Source of the DNA: Phymorhynchus buccinoides
Lineage: Eukaryota; Mollusca; Gastropoda; Neogastropoda; Raphitomidae
DNA: 64,000 nucleotides
Direction of reading: 5' to 3'
Assembly: GCA_017654935.2 (NCBI GenBank)
Contig: CM065693.1
Location: 13,663,224 to 13,727,223, forward strand
The notes beneath the pieces are model-generated. The model did no database searches and had not been told where the DNA came from. It saw nothing but the letters and a program-made list of their open reading frames with translations. Shown piece by piece: positions 10,111 to 43,499 of the stretch (the stretch's first letter is position 1; each line of letters opens with the position of its first letter). The translations under genes were made by a program, and so were the position numbers.

Positions 10111-10743
10111 AGAGTGCTAGCTTAGTTTTTCCTCCTTATTAGGGAGGCAATGGCAGAACCCAAGCCGAGGACAGCTGTTTCGACTCTAGGGAGTCTCATC
10201 AGCTCGGCACTGGATGGGGTCTTAACCTACCAAGGTGGAACTACTCTCCCCTCAACAAGAAGATTGTTCCACAAATGGAATGTCTCTTCCTGTATATTGG
10301 TAAAAGGCTCCAAAAAAACAACCCAGCACTCAAGTAAATTAAAAATCATAAAAAAATCTTAAGTAAAAGTGTGAACATATGAATGTTCCAAAATTTAAAA
10401 TATGATAAAATAAGCGCACACAGACCAGAGAGGGCCGGCAACTGAAATAGTATCCAAAGGGACACATAGTATCCAAAGGGAAATAAATAGGTATGAAGAA
10501 ATTTCAGTATACTGCTGGCACCGTTCCCCCAGCCTACGGGACTCAGAAGTTAGAGCATTTGAAATGCAATGATAATAGAATTCTAGAAAACTTTTTTGTC
10601 CCTATGTCTTTGATGTGAACATTTAAAATCAAAACCAGTTAAAATAACTTGGTGTTTGATTATGTTCTTTAAAAAACAGCTGTCCTCAGTATAGGTTCTG
10701 CCATTGCCTCCCTAATAAGGAGGAAAAACTAAGCTAGCACTCG
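10111..10743 (-). mobile_element. Penelope/retrozyme-like composite repeat (copy A')
   Basis: Inverted AGTGCTAGCTTAGTTTTTCC ends as at 2342-2976, hammerhead on the minus strand, and a half-hammerhead (AACAGCTGTCCTCAG) at about 10675-10690. Confidence 0.6.
10164..10208 (-). ncRNA. Hammerhead ribozyme motif (type I), copy A'
   Basis: Minus strand reads GCCGAG CTGATGA, stem II GACTC-CCTA-GAGTC, GAAA, CAGCTG, TC then CTCGGC. Stem I has six Watson-Crick pairs here (GCCGAG/CTCGGC). The outer pair is G-U in the other two copies. Confidence 0.85.
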
Positions 10744-11314
10744 TTATTTCATCTTTATTTCATTTTTGTAAGGGGGAGGGGGGGGGAGGGGGGGGTATTT
10801 CATCTGATTTGCAATACTTTAAATCAGGTACCTATGTTAAAATTAACAGATTATCTACTACAATAGAAAGAATGGTGATAATAGACTATAATCAAGCGTC
10901 GTTGACAAACATTTCACAACAGCATTTACTAGTAATATATACAGGCAAGTCATTCAAGTAAATACATAATAATTATAAGAGACCTTAAGGCTATTTATTG
11001 GGGAACACCACATTTTATCGCCAGCAAATTTGATATTAAAGAATCAATTTTAACAAGTATAGCTCTTGTTGATCAGTAATAAATATTGCAGTCAAACGCA
11101 AAGCATACTTTTAACTTGAATTGCGAAATGTTTTAATTAAAAGAGAGTGATTGATGACACGAAGTGCTTTAGCAAAGTCTATATATAAATATCAAGTAAA
11201 TTCATTGTTATTTATATTCGAGAGACATCAATCTATTAATTGTATGAGAGCCGTATAACAGGTGTGATATTCTCTAAAAAAAAAATTGATTTCCATGGAA
11301 TAAATCATAGCATT

Positions 11315-11512
11315 TTAACCCTTTCACCGCCAAAGTCGCATTTTAGCACCACAGTGAATTTAACACCTATGTTACTAAAAGGCATCAAATTGGGGTCTAT
11401 TATCCAAAGACCCTATTGTCTTAGTTTTGGGAAGTAAGGGTAGACCTTATTTTATATAATTATGTCACTGAAGAATCCCCAATACTGCAGATGGATTTTG
11501 TTCTCTTAACGT
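11315..11512. mobile_element. TTAA-type MITE, truncated (copy A')
   Basis: Begins TTAACCCTTTCACCGCCA. The far end is lost against the neighbouring TA-type MITE. Inverse of 1579-1775. Confidence 0.65.
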
Positions 11513-11523
11513 TGGTAAGCTTA

Positions 11524-11711
11524 TATAGTGGAACCGCCCGTGTAAGACCTTCCAAAATCATCCAAAATGAGGTCTTATAAGGGAGATGTTTTATAAGGGA
11601 GGTAATTTTAATAATTACAATGAAGGGCAATGTCTCAGAGAAGTAGGTCTTATGTGGGAGGGAGTCTTATAATGGGAGGTCTTTTTTTCTTATAAGGGAG
11701 GTTCCACTGTA
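11524..11711. mobile_element. TA-flanked CAGTGGAACC MITE (copy A')
   Basis: Inverse of 1380-1562; ends GGTTCCACTGTA. An extra T-run lies near 11683. Confidence 0.7.
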
Positions 11712-12052
11712 CCAAGTGTTAAGAAACGTGATCCTCGCTGAGTACTGAGACAATGACCATTACTTCTCCAGAGAACTTAGACCTGGACCAAATCTTCAAC
11801 AGTTTTAACCCAAGAAACGTCTACTACATCTTTGTAGAAAAGTATGTTTAATGTATTGGTATAGGAGGGTCTACTTTCACCTGACAATGCAGAAATGTAA
11901 AAATCTGAATCTACGAAGTAGGGGGGTAAGGTTAGTTTTTTGGTTGTTGGTAAAACCAGCAAATGCATTGCAGTCTATCTAGGCGAGCTGTGGCCCCTAG
12001 CTTTCAGGGACTGTTGGGACAGCAGCTTTTGTGAGTCAATATAATTTGTTTT

Positions 12053-12450
12053 ATAAACCCTTTCATCGCCACTGTCGCCTCTTGGTACCACAATGATTTG
12101 ACACCCATGTCACTAAAAGGCATCACATGAGGGTCTGGTATCCAGTGACCTTAACATTTTAATTTTGGGAGGTAAGGATAGGTGCTAGTTTATGCACGTC
12201 ATAGAGGAATCCCCAATATTGCAGACAAAAATATGTTCTCTACCCAGGTAAGTGTAATGGTTAAGGAATATATAAAGATATACAATGCGTACATTATTGT
12301 TTATTGGTATGTTGCGGACTTATTACCATGTCTCAAACTCTTTTTTGTTGTTTGAATTATGCTATGTTCTTTGGGGAAAAAAAGTAAAGAGAAAAAAAAA
12401 GTTTAATGGTAAATTTGGACTGCGGAATGGCTAGCGTTGAAAGGGTTTAA
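12053..12450. mobile_element. TTAA-type MITE, diverged (copy A')
   Basis: Inverse of 639-1036. It lies about 100 bp downstream of the receptor 1 stop codon, so it probably falls in the 3' UTR. Confidence 0.6.
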
Positions 12451-12547
12451 CATTTACACCAATGCTCAGCACATTCTGTTCTCGCTATAGCTTGCTTGGC
12501 AAAGGCACTGCAGCCAGTCAAAGCAGGCTGTGGCTCTAGCTCTCGTG

Positions 12548-27304
<14,757 letters not shown>

Positions 27305-27379
27305 TTTCTTTGTCACCGTCTCTTTTTCCCCCCCTTAACAAACTAGGAAAAACGTATTCAAGCTAAGTCAAGTACTTGT

Positions 27380-27416
27380 ATTAGCAGTAGTAGTAGTAGT
27401 AGTAGCAGTAGTAATA

Positions 27417-27447
<31 letters not shown>

Positions 27448-27483
27448 TAGTAGTAGCAGCAACAAAAGTAATAGCAGCAACAC

Positions 27484-27546
<63 letters not shown>
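27380..27546. repeat. (TAG)n/(CAG)n microsatellite upstream of receptor 1
   Basis: Interrupted TAG and CAG runs, 75-240 bp upstream of the ATG. Much shorter and rearranged in B' (42370-42545). Confidence 0.95.
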
Positions 27547-27547
<1 letters not shown>

Positions 27548-29357
27548 TATGTCCATATGGATATTGGTGTTATATTATTGCTGTTGTTGTTGTTGCTGTT
27601 TGTTTTGTATTTTTAGAAAAAAGAAATCCAAATTGAACACTCAGCTCCCTCTGTCACACATACCGTAGACCGATAAACCTGAATGCAGTCTGTCAGCATG
27701 AAGCTACCTTCATGCCATACAGAACAGGACATTAGCATCCTGTTTGACCAATCAAATGGAGATGGCTTTGGTGACGTCAGTGCTCATGTGTCAGATGCTG
27801 CGCGCGCAGCGGGCAATGTATTCCAAAAACAAACAAACGAGATGGTTGGTAGTTCTCAAGTTATGTTAATTACGTTAATATAAGGTGTCTAATACCGCAT
27901 TTCATTTTTGTATATGCTTACAGACAAGATTAAAGAGATCGTGTTCTGATGTAGTGACGTTTTGGCATGGAAACGAAACAGCAAATGTTTGGTATAGTTT
28001 CTTTCCGGCAACCGATTAAAACATATCAATTTTACTTTGCCATTTCCTTCGTTATTTCCGATGTACAAAGTAAACGCTGTAACAGATATGCAACCATAAG
28101 GGGAGGATAAATAATCATGTGGTAAAAGAGACAACACAGTAACAGCAACCACGACGACGACGACGACAATAGCACAAATAACTACAGAGCGTGTGCTTGC
28201 CTTTCAGAGCAAACATGGAAGGATTCTACCCTCCCCACTCTTTTCCTTCCCCACTCCTGGTTCGAATTTATATTGGAAGTATTGCTAATCTATTGTTAGT
28301 AATCAGTCAAAATCTGGCCGCAGTCTGTCCAGCCGTTGATGAACTTAGTCATGATTGAAATGCAGCCTAAATTGGCCGTGTTGGGCCAAAATGTAGCCAA
28401 TCACTTTGAAACCGAATTTGTTTTATATACCCATAGTCAATTTAATCAAAATCGGACTTAAAAAAAGAAATCCAGAAATTGTAAATGTATGAATAATCTA
28501 TTAATATATACATTTGAATAGCTTCCAAACTATTCAACGCATCATCACCAAACTTCGTTCAGACCTTGGCCAGAGAATGGGCTACAACAACAAGACCCAT
28601 AATTCAGTTTTATGACATAACCTCTAGTTTTGACTATTCAGTGACTCCAACGGCAGCTGTCTGGCCCTAGCTGAGGCACTTGTGGTTAACACGTCCGGTA
28701 TTGATTTTGTACTGGAAGTATTGCACATTATCACTTCGATAAATGCTGAAAATATGAACACGTTCAGCGCAGCCGTTTATGAGTTACGCTAGATTAAATT
28801 TGGTGAACAGAATTTGGCCATTTTCGGAGTTTTCTAGTTAACACAATTTGAAAACCCCCAGTGCATTGCTGTTGAGGTACTTAGTTGTTATACACTATAA
28901 TATTGGGCAGAATATTAAAAGTTAAGTGCGATTTGGGGAAGGTCTACTAATAATTATTGGTTTTCAATAAGCTTTTTTTTTAAACCGTGATTTGAGTTGT
29001 TGTTATTCTCCCTTTTTTTAATGATGGGTCGTAGTTCTGGTTTGAGTTTTCTTCTCTTTGCTTTTTAGAAAATGTTTTATCATGGAAACGTAATTAATTA
29101 AACATATGCAAACAACCCCCATTTATGTTATCTGTGTGTGTTCGCGTTGTATTGCGTTTGTGTTTGAATGCGCTTTTGAATGCTAACGTGTGTGTGCGCT
29201 TTGATTTGATTTCATCAAGATTCAGCGCCGTATAAATACTGTATGTTGTTGTTGTTGTTGTTGGTCTCGTCTGTCAAGTCACAGGATTTGTGGCCAAGGC
29301 ATTTTGAAGCGTTTTAAGAAATGGTTAAGCCATTTCAAACAGCTGGATCGGATGTCA

Positions 29358-29358
29358 T

Positions 29359-29389
<31 letters not shown>

Positions 29390-29405
29390 ACCCACCCCCC
29401 CCCCC
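29358..29405. repeat. Poly-C tract
   Basis: About 30 C then ACCCACCCCCC.. on the plus strand. Could form G-quadruplex or i-motif structures, or be a collapsed homopolymer. Confidence 0.9.
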
Positions 29406-31175
29406 AAAATCTATTAACGCGAACACGAGACAATTTGTGTTGTTGTTTCACACAAGCTATTAACTCAAGCGAAATCGAAAACGATAACATTTTAAAGTTT
29501 CTAGTAACTAACTAAGACTACTTATCTCAAGGCCGGTGTTATATGTTGTCATCTATGCCTGTAGGGTCTCTGAAAATCACACTGGTTCTGTAATTAATGA
29601 TGTGGAGTGATAGATATAGCAGTGTGTTTTTACACAGTGGTTTTCTGGCATGTGCGTCACTGTCAAATGAGTCGATTTCGTGTTCGGAAGCAAATCAGTG
29701 AAGAGTTTAATCTCCTGTGGAGGCCAGTCGTTGCCTCGAGTTACGACGATCTCAACGTTACAATCTTAATTACGAAGGTTGCCTGCAAAGATGACTTATC
29801 TCCAAACATTTGTTTTTCAAGAAAGATAGACAGATTCGTTGATTTCGGAGACAGCATTTGGTCTGGGAGTGGCATGGAAACAGTGAGTTAACGATAGCAC
29901 ACCGCTGCAGTTTAGCGTTGGTCTACCTTGTCTGAAGACTAACTGTAAGTTGGTTGCTAACGCTATCAATATAAAGCTGGTATTGGAGAATGTACCCGCA
30001 ATTAATCGTGCGCTGCTTCGGGTGGTGTTGATGTGCGTAGCCTGAAGACTGTAAGCTTTTGTGTTCACCAGTTCAATCCATTTGTGGCGAAACTTGGGCT
30101 ACCTACTACTTTATGCAACCCCACTGAGAAGCAACATACTGCCAATCTCTGGGGAAAAGGGATAGGGTTAGGATCAGCCTAGGATTATTTTCGTTAAAAC
30201 GGAAAGAAGCAGACTTTGAGATTGAGGACCCTACACATGGGGGGATGGGGGTGTATTATCTAAAGCACAACTTTGCCAAAACTTGTCCCTGTAGTCTGAA
30301 TGCTGTATGGCGACATGGTAAATGAGTCTTCATGGCGAGCTGCCACTATTAGTCTGTGTAGGCATACAGAAGGTTGACTGCACGTATTTGTAACCCACTG
30401 CAGTAGTCGTATTAGTATTGAGACTTCATGACTGCAGTGCAACTCACGGCATAATCTTGTAGTCCAGAAGGAAGCGGCTACATATTATTGTTCTGCAGAC
30501 ACATAAGAGTTTGTTTTCTTGTAAGCTGAGACTGATCTCCATTTCTCCCCACATTTCTTTAATATTCATTATATATTTTTTTTAAATTCAATATTGTTAC
30601 CTTTTTATGTTCTTCTTACTGTTTGTTTGTTTGTTCGATTGTTTATGTATTATTAATATATATAACATAATATATCAAACATATTTGAAAATTAAGATAG
30701 CGCTTCATTACTCTGCTTAGCCGTCCGTCACTATTATTGTCTGTGCACTTTTGTTTTTAAAAGATAGGGCTTTAATATATAATTTTTCTGGTTGCCCTAT
30801 CTAATGATCATTATTGAATTTCATTTGTGACTTTCAGAAATAAAATACTATTTAAATCAAGGAAGCGGTCTGCAAATGCATAGAAAATGAGATTTTTCCT
30901 TTTTATTTCAGCCAGACATTTCTAAGCGGTGTTGGTAGTATGATGTGTTAAGAAGTATTATAGTAAGGAATCCCCTCTGTTAAATCGATCAATCTGAAGA
31001 TATAACCGTTTAAATATACAAATTGTATGGGTGTTTTTTTCGATTGCGTCTCCGTTGTTGTTGTTTTTCTGTTTGTTTGTTTTTCAAACCATGTGTGGGA
31101 GATCTATTCCAGGTCACATTATTTTACGTGTCATATATTTACTCAAAGGCAATGCATTATTTCCATACAGTAAAC

Positions 31176-37316
<6,141 letters not shown>

Positions 37317-37340
37317 GTAAGACGTCAAGCGCACCTATAA

Positions 37341-37555
37341 TGGGACATTTTGGAATCCGAGAAAATTCTATTGTTTTCCCAAGAAAATTCTGATTTTTCC
37401 CAGCCTCGAGAAACATCCGATTTTTTCGGGAAATTTCCGATTTCCATGGGAAAGTTCTGAATGTTTCCCATCTCGGTACCCAGCGCTAATACGATGATGA
37501 TTACCACGACCACAACAACAGGATTCCGGATTTTCCCGGATCCCAAAATGTCCCA
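37341..37555. mobile_element. TIR MITE (TGGGACATTTTGG ends) next to TM2 exon
   Basis: TGGGACATTTTGGAATCCGA and TCCGG..CCCAAAATGTCCCA form about 25-bp inverted ends. The interior has repeated GGGAAA/TTTCCC strings. It begins 24 bp after the exon donor. Confidence 0.7.
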
Positions 37556-37608
37556 TGTTACACACATAGGCCAAACACTCATGTCTACTCACCACTTATC
37601 CACCTATC

Positions 37609-37612
<4 letters not shown>

Positions 37613-37678
<66 letters not shown>

Positions 37679-37683
37679 TGAGA

Positions 37684-37776
<93 letters not shown>

Positions 37777-37805
37777 AGTTTGCGTGTGTGTGTGTGTGTG
37801 TGTAT
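37613..37805. repeat. (TG)n microsatellite
   Basis: About 190 bp TG with short interruptions. Confidence 0.96.
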
Positions 37806-37999
37806 GAGAGTGTGTATCAGTGTGTGTATCGAAGATGAAGGTCATTGTTCAAAATGTCAAGGTCATTGTAGCCGAAAATGCTGCCGCGTCGCTGGCTGGA
37901 TCTAGCGTTTTCGTACTCTAGCTTTTCATTGAATAATAGTACTCTCTGACATTTACATTTTGATAGTAGGCCTGCCCTCCGGTATAGAAGTGTCAATGC

Positions 38000-38545
38000 A
38001 TGAGGCCCCCATCACACATGATGAACACACCTCTGCAATGCTCATTATGCGCACTAAATGTCTTTGGAATGTCTTGAGTACGTACGTGGCAAATCTTGTG
38101 GTAATCCATCCTCCTCAACTGTGCCTGCAACCGCGATCGCACTTCGATCTGGATAGTGGAGTCCCACTGATTGAAACAAACAGGTGCATTGAGCTACGTT
38201 CTTTGGCGCAGACCCTACATTAGCGCTGCATTCTTGGTACTCTGCCATTATTTCTGCTGTCTACGCACTCACTACGCTACCTCTACGTTGTCCCCGTTCT
38301 AGCTACGATCCCGCCAACACTTCCTTTTCCACCACGTTCTCGCCACATGTGTTTTGAGCATGTTAAAAAATGTGCCTAGCGAGACCGTAACCTGTCAAGC
38401 TCTCCACGCTCCTACCAAGGCATACCCACGCTCTTACCGTTACGCCCAGCATCAGGACGCTTCGCCACGACCATGTCACGATCAGCTACGTTCCGGCCGA
38501 TGATGGAGAACATAGTGAGAACGTGGCGTATTTGTGATGGGGGTG
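38000..38545. mobile_element. Possible TIR element (CCCCCATCACA ends)
   Basis: GGCCCCCATCACACATG at the left pairs with CGTATTTGTGATGGGGGTGT at the right. The interior is C-rich and imperfectly repetitive (CTACG.TC). Only short termini support this. Confidence 0.35.
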
Positions 38546-38566
38546 TTTGGTGTTTGTATGTATGTA

Positions 38567-39086
38567 CACTAGCGAACAGAAGTTAAGGCCCAGAAAGACA
38601 ATAATCTCCGAAAACTCACGAACTCAATAAAACGCACCCAGCTCATAACAAAACTGAATTTATTCTTTTAACATTAAGTTCATTCTAAAAAATAATTAAT
38701 CAGAACGAGTTCAGTCAACAAAATGCCCCTTTCAACCATACTCAGAATCAATGCACTTTGGAACAGTCAGTACTCATGCCCCTTTCAACAACGTCCCCCT
38801 CCTCTTGAAAAGTCACACTTAGAATCAATGCACTTTGGAACAGTCAGTAAACATTACTGACTGTTCCAAAGTGCATTGATTCTGAGTATGACTTTTCAAG
38901 AGGAAGTGGAAGTTGTTGAAATGGGCAATTTGTTGACTGAACTCGTTCTGAGTAATGATTTTTTGGAATGAACTTAATGTTAAAAGAATAAATTTAGTTT
39001 TGTTCTGAGCTGGGTGCGTTTTATTGAGTTCGTGAGTTTTCGGAGATGTGATTGTCTTTCTGGGCCTTAACTTTTGTTTGCTAATG
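38567..39086. mobile_element. Full-length palindromic MITE inserted in a (TATG)n tract
   Basis: CACTAGCGAACAGAAGTTAAG.. and ..CTTAACTTTTGTTTGCTAATG are inverted ends, and the complementarity continues to a centre near 38850 (CAGTAAACATTACTG). The left arm is longer because an internal AATGCACTTTGGAACAGTCAG block is repeated. TA flanks both ends, and TATG repeats border both sides. Confidence 0.82.
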
Positions 39087-39425
39087 TATGTATGTATGTA
39101 TGTATGTATGTATGTATGTATGTATGTATGTATGTATGTATGTATGTATGTATGGGTATGTATGTATGCATGTATGTATGCATGTATGTATGTATGTATG
39201 TATGTATGTATGTATGTATGTATGTATGTATGTATGTATGTATGTATGTATGCATGCATGCATGTATGTATGTATGTATGTATGTATGTATGTATGTATG
39301 TATGTATGTATGTATGTATGTATGTATGTATGCATGCATGTATGTATGTATGTATGTATGTATGTATGTATGTATACATGCATTTATGTATGTATGTATG
39401 TATGTATGTATGTATGCATGTATGT
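39087..39425. repeat. (TATG)n array
   Basis: About 340 bp of ATGT with GCAT blocks, directly adjoining the palindromic MITE. Confidence 0.97.
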
Positions 39426-40818
39426 CACCTCAGTCAGTCGTTTTCCGACCATGGCAGCCAGATAACAGAGGGCGGAAGGGGGGGGGGCAGATGGCAAGAT
39501 GGTAATCTAGGAGGCTGGGCTATAATGTATGTGCAGTGAAAATACCTTACTCTGGGTACGTCCCCACTCTCTCGGCCAAACGGACTTGAGGACACTCTGG
39601 CGCTGGGGAAAGGTCCCCACAGGCCAACCCATCCTTTTGGCTGCAGCACCAGATGGGTCAAGCCCCTCGTATCGAGTCCATTTCGAATTTCCGAACACCC
39701 CTCTCGCTCCTCCCCCTCCCTCCCTCCCAATCCTCCCCTCAGTTCGAGAGTCGTCAGTCTTTTCACAAGAGACTAAACCGTACTGTGAATGTTTTCCCCA
39801 CTGTAGGAAATAATGTATTAGATTGACACAATGGATTTGTACTACGCAACTGAGAACCGCCAACAAGTGATACGAAAAAGACCGCCTGTAGGCAAAGCAC
39901 CCCAACTCCGAGAAACAACGAATCCCCGCGGAGAGTCACGGCAACACACCCAGTGGGCACATGACAGATGGGGAGCTCTAGGTGATGCCTGGACTGACAT
40001 ACCGACAATAGGAGACTTCAGAGCCGACACTTTTGGTTTGATCTTTGGACGAAAGAGAGGTCTGAAAGATAATTTGCAGAAGCGGCAGAATACTGTCGGA
40101 TCGAAATCGACTAGCAGCCCACACCCTGATTATTCAGGAGTAGATGATAGCGGAGAGGACGCCTAACGTGATATGCGCTGAGCAGACAGGAGAGGAGAAT
40201 GCATTCTGGGGAAATTCACTGGTGCAGACGTGAGTGAATGTGATCTCCCCTGCTACCCTGTTGTGTAAATAGGTTGTGAAGTGAGGACGAATTTTTTTGC
40301 AGGTCATATGTAGCGAGGAAGAGGCAAGAAAGGGCAGACACCACGGCCAAACGAAGATCCCCACGAATGAGTCGCTGTTGAACCCCGAATTTTGAGGCAA
40401 GTGAAGCATCGGAGTAGAGAACTGGAATTCTGTTGGAGTGAGGACGACAGTAGGAGGTGAAATAGTTTAGAAAGGAAGGCCTAAAAAACAGACAGAGCAC
40501 AGCAAAGGAGAGAGGAGGAAGGGCAGACAAGAGACACGCAAACGAAGGCAGCGTAAAACTTGATTTTTAACCATGGGAGGATGGACTTGCTACAGATGCT
40601 AGAGCAACGCCGGACGCGCTGTACAGCGAGCTGGATTCCGCAGGCTTGCCGCCCTGCGATAGACGAGCTCCGTGTTATGACGACACCACACCGACGTGCC
40701 GCTGAGTCTCCTGGATCATGGTGGCACCTTTCGGCATTTGACAGGTAGGGACAGGCAGGACCGTTAGGTTGAGTGAGAGAACTGATGGGGTAAAAAGCCG
40801 ACATGGGAGGAGCGGGTG
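39426..40818. other. End of contig 1, nothing recognised
   Basis: 1.4 kb of relatively GC-rich sequence. The longest open frame (39831-40166, plus, 111 codons) is polar and matches no family I recognise. No TM3-TM7 exon of receptor 3 seen. Confidence 0.4.
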
Positions 40819-41318
40819 NNNNNNNNNNNNNNNNNNNNNNNNNNNNNNNNNNNNNNNNNNNNNNNNNNNNNNNNNNNNNNNNNNNNNNNNNNNNNNNNNN
40901 NNNNNNNNNNNNNNNNNNNNNNNNNNNNNNNNNNNNNNNNNNNNNNNNNNNNNNNNNNNNNNNNNNNNNNNNNNNNNNNNNNNNNNNNNNNNNNNNNNNN
41001 NNNNNNNNNNNNNNNNNNNNNNNNNNNNNNNNNNNNNNNNNNNNNNNNNNNNNNNNNNNNNNNNNNNNNNNNNNNNNNNNNNNNNNNNNNNNNNNNNNNN
41101 NNNNNNNNNNNNNNNNNNNNNNNNNNNNNNNNNNNNNNNNNNNNNNNNNNNNNNNNNNNNNNNNNNNNNNNNNNNNNNNNNNNNNNNNNNNNNNNNNNNN
41201 NNNNNNNNNNNNNNNNNNNNNNNNNNNNNNNNNNNNNNNNNNNNNNNNNNNNNNNNNNNNNNNNNNNNNNNNNNNNNNNNNNNNNNNNNNNNNNNNNNNN
41301 NNNNNNNNNNNNNNNNNN
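40819..41318. other. Assembly gap (500 N)
   Basis: Exactly 500 N, probably a fixed-size scaffold gap, so the true distance and even the order of the two sides are uncertain. Confidence 0.99.
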
Positions 41319-42369
41319 ATGGGTTTGTTGTTGCTTAGCCCATTCTCTGGCCAAGGTCTGAACGAAGTTTGGTGATGATGAGTTGAATAGTTTGGAAGCT
41401 ATTCAAATGTATATATTTATAGATTATTCATACATTTACAATTTCTGGATTTCTTTTTTTAAGTCCGATTTTGATTAAATTGACTATGGGTATATAAAAC
41501 AAATTCGGTTTCAAAGTGATTGGCTACATTTTGGCTCAACACGGCCAATTTAGGCTGCATTTCAATCATGACTAAGTTCATCAACGGCTGGACAGACTGC
41601 GGCCAGATTTTGACTGATTACTAACAATAGATTAGCAATACTTCCAATATAAATTCGAACCAGGAGTGGGGAAGGAAAAGAGTGGGGAGGGTAGAATCCT
41701 TCCATGTTTGCTCTGAAAGGCAAGCACACGCTCTGTAGTTATTTGTGCTATTGTCGTCGTCGTCGTCGTGGTTGCTGTTACTGTGTTGTCTCTTTTACCA
41801 CATGATTATTTATCCACCCCTTATGGTTGCATATCTGTTACAGCGTTTACTTTGTACATCGGAAATAACGAAGGAAATGGCAAAGTAAAATTGATATGTT
41901 TTAATCGGTTGCCGGAAAGAAACTATACCAAACATTTGCTGTTTCGTTTCCATGCCAAAACGTCACTACATCAGAACACGATCTCTTTAATCTTGTCTGT
42001 AAGCATATACAAAAATGAAATGCGGTATTAGACACCTTATATTAACGTAATTAACATAACTTGAGAACTACCAACCATCTCGTTTGTTTGTTTTTGGAAT
42101 ACATTGCCCGCTGCGCGCGCAGCATCTGACACATGAGCACTGACGTCACCAAAGCCATCTCCATTTGATTGGTCAAACAGGATGCTAATGTCCTGTTCTG
42201 TATGGCATGAAGGTAGCTTCATGCTGACAGACTGCATTCAGGTTTATCGGTCTACGGTATGTGTGACAGAGGGAGCTGAGTGTTCAATTTGGATTTCTTT
42301 TTTCTAAAAATACAAAACAAACAGCAACAACAACAACAGCAATAATATAACACACAATATCCATATGGA

Positions 42370-42545
42370 ACACTAACTACTACTACTACTCACTACTACT
42401 ACTACTCTACTACTACTAATACTAATACTACTACTACTAGTGTTTGCTGCTATTAACTTTTGTTGCTGCTACTACTACTGTTGGTTGCTGCTGCTGATGC
42501 TGCTGATGCTATTAGTACTAATGATTACTACTACTACTACTACTG
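42370..42545. repeat. (CTA)n microsatellite, B' copy
   Basis: Shortened and interrupted counterpart of 27380-27546. Confidence 0.9.
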
Positions 42546-42625
42546 CTAATACAAGTACTTGACTTAGCTTGAATACGTTTTTCCTAGTTTGTTAAGGGGG
42601 GGAAAAAGAGACGGTGACAAAGAAA

Positions 42626-42996
42626 ATGGCGACTGCGAACATAACACTAAACTCGACCATGAAACTGGTTTCCCTGAACTCTACGCTCACTTATGACGAA
42701 TATATTGATGATGATGATGACTACATCATCACAACCGATACACAGAACTCCGATATTCTCGTCGCTTCTACAACGGAGAACAAGGTACAGCAATGGAAGG
42801 ACTGGGTGGAGTGGTTATCCGAGGCCACTGCTGCTACCCGTCGTAACGACTGGGCCGTGAACATGGTGTTCAGGCCTAATGTCGTACAGGAGTTGATCTT
42901 CGTTGTGGTGACTGTGTTCGGGAGTTTCGGTCTCGTGGGTAAAGCTCTGTTCCTGTGCTTGTCTCTGCAGCCTGATCTGAGAGGATTCTCGTACAG
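42626..42996 (+). CDS. Receptor 1 copy 2, exon 1
   Basis: ATG at 42626, donor GTTTGT at 42997. Same protein as 26934-27304. Confidence 0.85.
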
Positions 42997-43064
42997 GTTT
43001 GTAACAAATGTAGCCTACGTGTATATAATTGAAAGCGTGCGCTCTTTCTCTCTCGCTCTCTCTT

Positions 43065-43110
<46 letters not shown>

Positions 43111-43468
43111 CTCTCTCTTGTGTCTCTGTCCGTTCTGTCTGCCTATCTGTCTGTGCTGTCTGTCCGTCTGTACTTGTCTGTCTGTCTGTATGTCTCATCT
43201 CTCTCTCTCTCTCTCTCTCTCTTTCCTCTCTCTCTCTCGCTCTCTCTCTCTCTATCTCTCTCTCTCTCTCTCTCCTCTTGCTAAATTTATATATAATATG
43301 TATAAACGAATGCACTAGTAACTGTCTACAAGCAGTTTTTCTTTAATATTTGCATTTTTATTTATTTTCATTTTTTTTAATTTATTATATACTTTTTACT
43401 ATGGTATGTCCTATGGGTCAGTGCCTGCACATTAAACCGGTATCAATGCCCCGTGTGAATCCGTCTCT

Positions 43469-43499
<31 letters not shown>

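Larger units (their letters stand above)
27305..31151. promoter_or_regulatory. Divergent intergenic region between receptors 1 and 3
   Basis: About 3.8 kb separate the two start codons, which point away from each other, so both promoters should lie here. Seen: (TAG)n/(CAG)n repeats at 27380-27546 just upstream of the receptor 1 ATG, a (CGA)n run near 28152, a (TGTTGT) run near 29245 and a poly-C tract at 29358-29405. No TATA box or coding exon could be assigned. The B' contig covers this region only to its equivalent of 28600. Confidence 0.4.

Noticed and set aside
37428..37438. Palindromic NF-kB-like GGGAAATTTCC
   Set aside because: It is one of several GGGAAA/TTTCCC strings inside a MITE, so chance or repeat origin is sufficient.
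39831..40166. 111-codon ORF near the end of contig 1
   Set aside because: Polar, compositionally ordinary, with no recognised domain, splice partner or second copy to test conservation.
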